NCBI GenBank assembly: GCA_046759305.1
Contig: JBHIBY010000080.1
Span: 1 to 9,963 of the forward strand
Source: JADFRG01 sp046759305
GTDB lineage: Bacteria > Chloroflexota > Anaerolineae > Anaerolineales > E44-bin32
Direction of reading: 5' to 3'
DNA length: 9,963 nucleotides
Part shown: in pieces, positions 6,322 through 9,963 of the stretch
Layout of the letters: every line of letters begins with the position of its first letter
Numbering within the stretch: the first letter of the stretch is position 1
Made by a program: the position numbers and the translations under genes
Notes under the pieces: generated by a model
Databases searched by the model: none
What the model saw: the letters and a program-made list of their open reading frames with translations, nothing else
Told to the model about the DNA's origin: nothing

Positions 6322-6846
6322 ATGTCAAATGCCCTCGTCAGTCTGCTGAATCAACCACTGCTCATGCGCATCAGGCGCAACCACGGCCTGGAGCATGCTA
6401 CGATCCACATGCTCAGTGCCAAATATCCACGCACACCAATCGCCGGCCGCGCGAATGCCAATGGGTTCCTTATCTTGGGGCAGTTGCCAACAGACGCCAT
6501 TGCCGAAAGTGCTGAGGAAGCCGCCGCTCGCCTGCGCGCTGGCGAGGGTCACCTGGCGATCCACCCGAATTGTGGAACGAATTTCCTCACCACGGCTGTG
6601 CTCGCCGGGCTCGCTTGCTTCGCCACGTTATTGGGGGGCAGAACAGATCGGACCCGGGATCGCCTGGAGCGCCTTCCATTGGCTATCCTGGCCACAGTTC
6701 TGGCTCTTGTCATCGCCCAGCCGATCGGCTCCGCCGCGCAGCGGCATGTGACCACTTCCAGCGAAATTGCGGGGCTTCGGATCGGCAAGGTCCAACAGTT
6801 GCGCAGCGGGCGCACGACTGTGCATCGGGTGCGCACGCAGGGCTAG
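6322..6846 (+). CDS. DUF6391-like membrane protein
   Basis: A 174-residue protein of unknown function that resembles the DUF6391 family of cyanobacterial and chloroflexotal membrane proteins. Near the N-terminus is RRNHGLEHATIH (18-29), which contains H21-x-x-E24-H25 and H29. A second conserved-looking stretch is HPNCGTN (81-87). Two hydrophobic segments (about 88-104 and 118-134) are likely transmembrane helices joined by a charged loop (GGRTDRTRDRLER). The short C-terminal tail is polar and basic. The histidine/glutamate cluster could bind a metal, although no enzyme activity is established for the family as far as I know. holA starts 1 bp after its stop, so the two are probably co-transcribed and translationally coupled. 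The family call rests on motif memory, not on an alignment. Confidence 0.75.
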   Translation: MSNALVSLLNQPLLMRIRRNHGLEHATIHMLSAKYPRTPIAGRANANGFLILGQLPTDAIAESAEEAAARLRAGEGHLAIHPNCGTNFLTTAVLAGLACFATLLGGRTDRTRDRLERLPLAILATVLALVIAQPIGSAAQRHVTTSSEIAGLRIGKVQQLRSGRTTVHRVRTQG

Positions 6847-6847
6847 T

Positions 6848-7795
6848 GTGAGCCCTCCCTCTGTCTACCTCTTCTACGGGGACAATCCCCTCGCCATCTC
6901 TGAAACGATAGCGGAACTCGAAGCCAAACTCGGGCCATCCTCTGAATTTAGCGTCCAACGCCTTTCCGGCAGAGCACTCGATCTCGAGCAATTGCGGGCA
7001 GCCTGTGGCGCCCTGCCGTTCCTCTCCATCCGGCGCTTGATCGTGGTGGAGCAGGCTGAAAGAATCCCGGATAGAGAGCCTGATCGTTTCGTACAACTCA
7101 TGGATGAGCTGCCCGATACTGCTGCTCTCGTGCTCATCGAGGAGATCCAGAGCGGTCGCGAGCGGGAGTACAAGAAGGTCTCATTTCTCCATAACTGGGC
7201 GCAGGAGCACCCCGAGAAATCCTATGTGCGCGCGTTCATGAGCCCAAAGGGATCGGCCTTCATCCATTGGCTGAGCGAGCGGTCGAAAGGCCGGATTGAC
7301 CAGGATGCAGCGCAGCTGCTCTCTCACTATGTGGAGGAAGATACGCTTCTGGCTGAGCAGGAGCTGCAGAAGTTGCTCAACTATGTGAACGATGAGCGAC
7401 CGATAGCCGTCGAGGATGTGGAGCGACTCACGCCCTCTCACGGTCAGTTGGACATCTTCGCCGTCGTCGATAAACTGGGCGACACGCAGGGCACGCTTCC
7501 ACGCCTCCAACGCCTTCTCGAAGATCAGGACCTTGCTTATGTGTTCTTGATGTTGGTGCGGCAGTTTCGACTGATGATTTTGGCTCGCCGGGCGATTGAG
7601 ATCGGGGAGGACCCGATCGCCTCCATGAACGTTCCGCCCTTTGTAGCGCGGAAGGTCAGCGCCCAATCCCAGCAGTTCACCACCTCCGAACTGAAGGGCA
7701 TATACCAGCGATTGCTCGACCTGGATGTCTCGGTCAAGCGCGGCGAAGCTGATTTATCACTAGACCTGCTCCCCCTCGTCGCCAGCCTGTCCTAG
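6848..7795 (+). CDS. holA: DNA polymerase III clamp loader subunit delta
   Basis: A 315-residue subunit of the clamp loader; delta is the wrench that binds and opens the beta clamp. The N-terminus VYLFYGDNPLAI (6-17) is the typical first strand and loop of the delta family. It is followed by a RecA-like region with VVEQAERIP around residues 72-80 and a C-terminal helical collar region (about 210-315) containing a VFLMLVRQFRLMILARRA helix, where the family has its conserved L..RQ...L pattern. It lacks a functional P-loop, as delta normally does. The start is the GTG at 6848, supported by AGGG at 6839-6842 five bases upstream. Upstream extension would re-read the DUF6391-like gene in another frame. 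With holB 1.2 kb away on the other strand, both delta-type clamp-loader subunits are in the window. Confidence 0.93.
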   Translation: MSPPSVYLFYGDNPLAISETIAELEAKLGPSSEFSVQRLSGRALDLEQLRAACGALPFLSIRRLIVVEQAERIPDREPDRFVQLMDELPDTAALVLIEEIQSGREREYKKVSFLHNWAQEHPEKSYVRAFMSPKGSAFIHWLSERSKGRIDQDAAQLLSHYVEEDTLLAEQELQKLLNYVNDERPIAVEDVERLTPSHGQLDIFAVVDKLGDTQGTLPRLQRLLEDQDLAYVFLMLVRQFRLMILARRAIEIGEDPIASMNVPPFVARKVSAQSQQFTTSELKGIYQRLLDLDVSVKRGEADLSLDLLPLVASLS

Positions 7796-7808
7796 CTCCT
7801 CAGGACCT

Positions 7809-7905
7809 GGCCTAAGTCTCCAGGGCTTCTCTAAGCTCACCCGAATCCTAGTTGATGACTTAGAGCCGGCCCGGCCTTTCGGGGTTTGTCCTAACCTACC
7901 GGCTC
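7809..7905. terminator. Inverted-repeat region between holA and the convergent small gene
   Basis: The region has nested dyads. CTAAGTC (7812-7818) pairs with GACTTAG (7857-7863) and can extend to GGC/GCC with one bulged A. GAGCCGG (7863-7869) pairs with CCGGCTC (7899-7905). A short CCCG/CGGG hairpin (7870-7883) precedes TTTG on the plus strand. The first two share bases 7863-7867, so they exclude each other. A bidirectional terminator for the two converging genes is the simplest reading, but none has the long T-run of a strong intrinsic terminator. Confidence 0.35.
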
Positions 7906-8124
7906 AGGCTTGATCCCCAGCCAGAAGTGATTGGGGAGCACCGTATCCATCGGTTGAATCTCCGTGCTCCCAACCTTCGACGGCTCGGCGAGGGTGGACG
8001 GGTGAACAAAACAGAGCGTCGCCGCCCTTCCATACTTCTCCTTGTAGTAGTTTGCTGCACGCTCCACCCGTTCTGCGACCGCCTTACCATGATTTGAGTC
8101 GAACCACAACATTCCGATGTCCAT
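7891..8124 (-). CDS. Small conserved-looking protein of unknown function, possibly SOS-regulated
   Basis: A 77-residue protein starting MDIGMLWFD (minus strand). The middle is a basic amphipathic helix (AVAERVERAANYYKEKYG, 15-32), followed by a hydrophobic strand TLCFVHPS (36-43) and an end containing TVLPNHFWLGI (61-71). It has one Cys (38), no signal peptide and no membrane segment, so it is probably cytosolic. I do not recognise a named family, although the sequence has the composition of a real folded protein. The start at 8124 is preferred over in-frame ATGs upstream, at 8208 (28 residues longer) and 8175, because AAGAGGAG (8140-8133) sits 8 nt before it, and those upstream ATGs lie inside or upstream of the promoter. 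A near-consensus promoter and two LexA-like palindromes precede it. It converges on holA. Confidence 0.78.
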   Translation of the reverse strand: MDIGMLWFDSNHGKAVAERVERAANYYKEKYGRAATLCFVHPSTLAEPSKVGSTEIQPMDTVLPNHFWLGIKPEPVG

Positions 8125-8132
8125 CCGGCTAG

Positions 8133-8140
8133 CTCCTCTT
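8133..8140 (-). promoter_or_regulatory. Strong Shine-Dalgarno sequence fixing the start of the small gene
   Basis: Read on the minus strand, AAGAGGAG ends 8 nt before the ATG at 8124. It is the best ribosome-binding site in the window, where most genes have weak or no Shine-Dalgarno sequences. It rules in the 77-codon form and argues against the 105-codon form. Confidence 0.75.
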
Positions 8141-8150
8141 TGTAACCCAA

Positions 8151-8164
8151 CGAACAGATGTTCT
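8151..8164. promoter_or_regulatory. Candidate LexA operator 1 (perfect GAAC-N4-GTTC palindrome)
   Basis: CGAACAGATGTTCT contains GAAC and GTTC arms separated by four bases (8152-8163). It matches the Gram-positive LexA consensus CGAACRNRYGTTYC at every position except the last. It covers the predicted transcription start of the minus-strand small gene, just downstream of its -10, where a bound repressor would block transcription. Confidence 0.55.
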
Positions 8165-8165
8165 A

Positions 8166-8193
8166 AGTATACGCACATTTGTTCTATTGTCAA
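8166..8193 (-). promoter_or_regulatory. Near-consensus sigma-70-type promoter of the small gene
   Basis: On the minus strand a perfect -35 TTGACA (8193-8188) is followed by a 16-bp spacer and TATACT (8171-8166, 5/6). Transcription should begin near 8159, leaving a leader of about 35 nt that contains the Shine-Dalgarno sequence. It is the strongest promoter match in the window, as expected for a gene held off by a repressor. Confidence 0.7.
8173..8184. promoter_or_regulatory. Candidate LexA operator 2 (one mismatch), in the promoter spacer
   Basis: GCACATTTGTTC keeps the GTTC half and has GCAC in place of GAAC, so it is one base from the GAAC-N4-GTTC form. It sits between the -35 and -10 hexamers of the small gene. 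Its centre is 21 bp from that of operator 1, two helical turns, which would put two repressor dimers on the same DNA face. Confidence 0.42.
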
Positions 8194-8243
8194 GTTCAAT
8201 TCAGTCACGGCCTGGCCGGATCAACAGGGGATCTAGACCGCTA

Positions 8244-8252
8244 TGCTACAAT
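8244..8252 (+). promoter_or_regulatory. Extended -10 promoter for the CNNM/CorC-domain gene
   Basis: TGCTACAAT is a TGn-extended -10 (TG at 8244-8245, TACAAT at 8247-8252) with no recognisable -35. Extended -10 promoters can work without one. The transcript would start near 8259, leaving a very short leader of about 9 nt before the ATG at 8268 and no Shine-Dalgarno sequence. Confidence 0.45.
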
Positions 8253-8267
8253 TCCGCCGGTTGCTCC

Positions 8268-9602
8268 ATGGAAGGCCAATCGCTGCTGCCGAACGTACTG
8301 GGACTGCTTGCAGTCGCACTCCTGGTGCTCCTCAATGCGTTCTTCGTGGCGGCAGAATTCGCTCTGGTCAGTGTGCGCCCTACGCGCATTGCGGAGCTCG
8401 TGGCGAGTGGAAATCGGGCCGCCCGGTGGGTGGCTCGTGGCCTCGAGAATCCTGACCGCTTCATCGCCGCTACTCAACTTGGGATCACCCTCGCCAGCCT
8501 TGGACTGGGATGGATCGGGGAGCCCGCACTGGCGGGATTGCTCGAGCCGCTCATCGAATTGTTTCCAGCCGAGTTTGCGTCCACAATTTCTCACACGCTG
8601 TCGGCGGTCATTACCTTTGCAATCATCACGTTCTTGCATGTGGTCGTAGGCGAGCTGATGCCGAAATCCATTGCACTTCAAGGCCCCGAACGAACCTCGT
8701 TGCTCGTGGGACGCCCACTGGCCTGGGCCGTCCTGATCTTTAAGCCACTCATCTGGGCGCTGAATGGAACTGGCAACGCGCTGCTGAAACTCATTAACGT
8801 CCAGCCCGCCGAGGGACACGAGCTTGTCCACTCCGTGGAGGAGCTCAAGATGATTGTGGCGGACAGCGCGGAGGGCGGCATCATGGCCGACTCGGAACAG
8901 GAGATGCTGCAGGCGGTCTTCGATTTTCGCGAGACTCTGGTTCGCCAAATCATGAGCCCGCGCACGGAGGTCATTTCTGTAGCATCAGACGCCATCCTGG
9001 AGGAGATTCTGGAGACCTCCGTTTCCACCGGATTTTCCAAGCTTCCGGTCTACGAAGACGATCTCGACCATGTGATCGGGATCGTTCACCTGAAGGATCT
9101 CGTCGAAGCCATACAGAGCAATGGCTCCGCAACAGCCCGCGAACTCATGCGGGAGACCGTATTCGTCCCCGAAGCGGCGCGGATCGACACGCTGCTCCAA
9201 ATCTTCCGTGCGCGGCACCAGCATTTGGCAATCGTGCTCGACGAGTACGGGGGAACGGCAGGTGTCGTAACCTTGGAGGACCTGCTGGAGGAGATCTTTG
9301 GCGAGGTCAGCGATCCGTTTGATCGGGACGTGGAGATCCAGCCTTTGCCCGATGGATCTTCGCTCGTGAATGGCCTTACTACGATCGCCGACCTGAACGA
9401 GCACTTCGGGCTGAAGCTATCCGATCCCCACTACGACACCATTGCCGGCTTCATCCTCGGCCGTCTCGGCCGGCTGGCGAAATTGGGCGATACCGTCGTC
9501 GCAGATGGCGCCAGGCTTCGAGTGGTCGCTATGGACGGCCGGCGCGTGTCGAGGGTCTGGGTCTTTCCCATCGCCTCCACCAAACTTCAGACAGCAGAAT
9601 AA
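8268..9602 (+). CDS. CNNM/CBS-pair/CorC_HlyC-domain membrane protein (hemolysin-C-like)
   Basis: A 444-residue inner-membrane protein of the CNNM/CorC-related family. Domains in order: a DUF21/CNNM membrane region (about 1-190, with hydrophobic helices near 8-30, 65-92, 100-125 and 145-165, including NAFFVAAEFALV and VVVGELMPKS signatures); a pair of CBS domains (about 220-345, beginning MSPRTEVISV and ending DEYGGTAGVVTLEDLLEEI); and a CorC_HlyC transporter-associated domain (about 360-440, with DTIAGFILGRLG). Members are linked to Mg2+ or other cation export or homeostasis, and the CBS pair typically binds adenine nucleotides. The hemolysin label is historical. I chose the ATG at 8268; an in-frame ATG at 8187 lies upstream of the likely -10. 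priA follows after 4 bp, probably as an operon. Family certain; the transported ion is inferred. Confidence 0.92.
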   Translation: MEGQSLLPNVLGLLAVALLVLLNAFFVAAEFALVSVRPTRIAELVASGNRAARWVARGLENPDRFIAATQLGITLASLGLGWIGEPALAGLLEPLIELFPAEFASTISHTLSAVITFAIITFLHVVVGELMPKSIALQGPERTSLLVGRPLAWAVLIFKPLIWALNGTGNALLKLINVQPAEGHELVHSVEELKMIVADSAEGGIMADSEQEMLQAVFDFRETLVRQIMSPRTEVISVASDAILEEILETSVSTGFSKLPVYEDDLDHVIGIVHLKDLVEAIQSNGSATARELMRETVFVPEAARIDTLLQIFRARHQHLAIVLDEYGGTAGVVTLEDLLEEIFGEVSDPFDRDVEIQPLPDGSSLVNGLTTIADLNEHFGLKLSDPHYDTIAGFILGRLGRLAKLGDTVVADGARLRVVAMDGRRVSRVWVFPIASTKLQTAE

Positions 9603-9606
9603 GCGC

Positions 9607-9963
9607 GTGAAATTTGTTGAGGTAGCCGTAAACCTCCCCGCAGTGCGGGGTACGTTCCACTACCACCTTCCCCCCCACATGCGGGGCAAGGTCGGCGTGG
9701 GCCATCTGGTAACTGCTCAGTTTGGACACCGTGCTGTCCAGGGCGTTGTTATCGATCTTCCCCGAACCCCTGAGGTGGCGGAGACCCGGCCCATCAACGA
9801 CCTCCTCGACCCAGAACCGGTTCTGACGCAGCCTCAGCTCCAGCTCGCGCGCTGGATGGCAGAGTACTACCGTGCCCCCCTTATTGAATCCATCACCTTG
9901 ATGCTGCCTTCCGGGCTAAGCCAACCCGCCGATTCGGAGTACACGCTGGTGGCGCCTGACGCG
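9607..9963 (+). CDS. priA: Primosomal protein N' (replication restart helicase), N-terminal part; 3' end beyond window
   Basis: The frame starting at the GTG at 9607 stays open to the last base and gives the first 119 residues of PriA. This part is the 3'-DNA-binding domain, which recognises the leading-strand 3' end at stalled forks. It shows the family pattern of hydrophobic strands (VKFVEVAVNLP, then GTFHYHLPP), a GHLVTAQFGHR loop where relatives have a V.VPFG.R strand, and ARWMAEYYRAPLIESI, which matches the W.A.YY...... segment of E. coli PriA. The helicase and zinc domains lie outside the window. It follows the CNNM/CorC gene by 4 bp without a Shine-Dalgarno sequence, so translation may be coupled. 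A perfect CCCCGC-AGT-GCGGGG hairpin (9636-9650) lies 30 nt into the gene. Confidence 0.88.
   Translation, partial: MKFVEVAVNLPAVRGTFHYHLPPHMRGKVGVGHLVTAQFGHRAVQGVVIDLPRTPEVAETRPINDLLDPEPVLTQPQLQLARWMAEYYRAPLIESITLMLPSGLSQPADSEYTLVAPDA

Noticed and set aside
8125..8208. 105-codon version of the small minus-strand gene starting at 8208
   Set aside because: That start lies upstream of the -35 hexamer, so the promoter and operators would be inside the coding region, and it lacks a ribosome-binding site.
8241..8948. 235-codon open frame on the minus strand opposite the CNNM/CorC gene
   Set aside because: It is an antisense shadow: the plus frame encodes an unmistakable CNNM-CBS-CorC protein, while the minus translation is low in hydrophobic structure and matches nothing.
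9636..9650. CCCCGC-AGT-GCGGGG hairpin early in priA considered as an attenuator
   Set aside because: It is a perfect 6-bp stem, but no T-run follows it, it lies inside conserved coding sequence, and GC-rich codons can produce it by chance.
1..9963. Defence island, prophage, CRISPR or transposon
   Set aside because: There are no direct-repeat arrays, integrase, transposase, terminal inverted repeats or phage structural genes; the single methyltransferase is not enough.

Overview
The window reads as a compact stretch of bacterial chromosome, most likely from the phylum Chloroflexota (an Anaerolineae-type lineage). This is an inference from gene content: a SpoVS homologue outside an obvious endosporulation locus, a DUF6391-type membrane protein, a lipoprotein with a Thr/Pro-rich spacer, a dGK/dAK-like pair of deoxynucleoside kinases, and a candidate LexA operator of the GAAC-N4-GTTC type. 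Genes are tightly packed, several overlap, and the base composition is moderately GC-rich throughout. I see no tRNA, rRNA, CRISPR array, insertion sequence or attachment site.

Layout. Bases 1-1047 hold the 3' end of a beta-sandwich-like protein gene, overlapped by a second gene for a lipoprotein with a similar C-terminal module. An orphan amino-group DNA methyltransferase follows (1068-1892). Next is a three-gene operon (1976-4243): two deoxynucleoside kinases flanking a nucleotidyltransferase-fold protein, with a 4-bp stop/start overlap at the first junction and a 4-bp gap at the second. spoVS (4321-4593) converges on holB, the clamp-loader delta' subunit (5590-4595, minus strand), with 1 bp between the stop codons. 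Then come a MerR-like helix-turn-helix regulator (5697-6287), a DUF6391-like membrane protein (6322-6846) and holA, the clamp-loader delta subunit (6848-7795). A 77-codon minus-strand gene of unknown function (8124-7891) follows. The window ends with a CNNM/CBS/CorC-domain membrane protein (8268-9602) and the 5' part of priA (9607 to the window edge).

The shared theme is DNA metabolism: nucleotide salvage (two kinases), two replicative clamp-loader subunits (holA, holB), replication restart (priA) and DNA methylation. The most interesting element is the control region of the small unknown gene. It has a near-consensus sigma-70-type promoter (TTGACA, 16 bp, TATACT), a strong Shine-Dalgarno sequence, and two GAAC-N4-GTTC-type palindromes (one perfect, one with a single mismatch). 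Their centres are 21 bp apart and they sit on the promoter, which suggests that a Gram-positive-type LexA represses an undescribed SOS gene. A second lead is the nucleotidyltransferase-fold protein, with an intact catalytic triad, encoded between two deoxynucleoside kinases.
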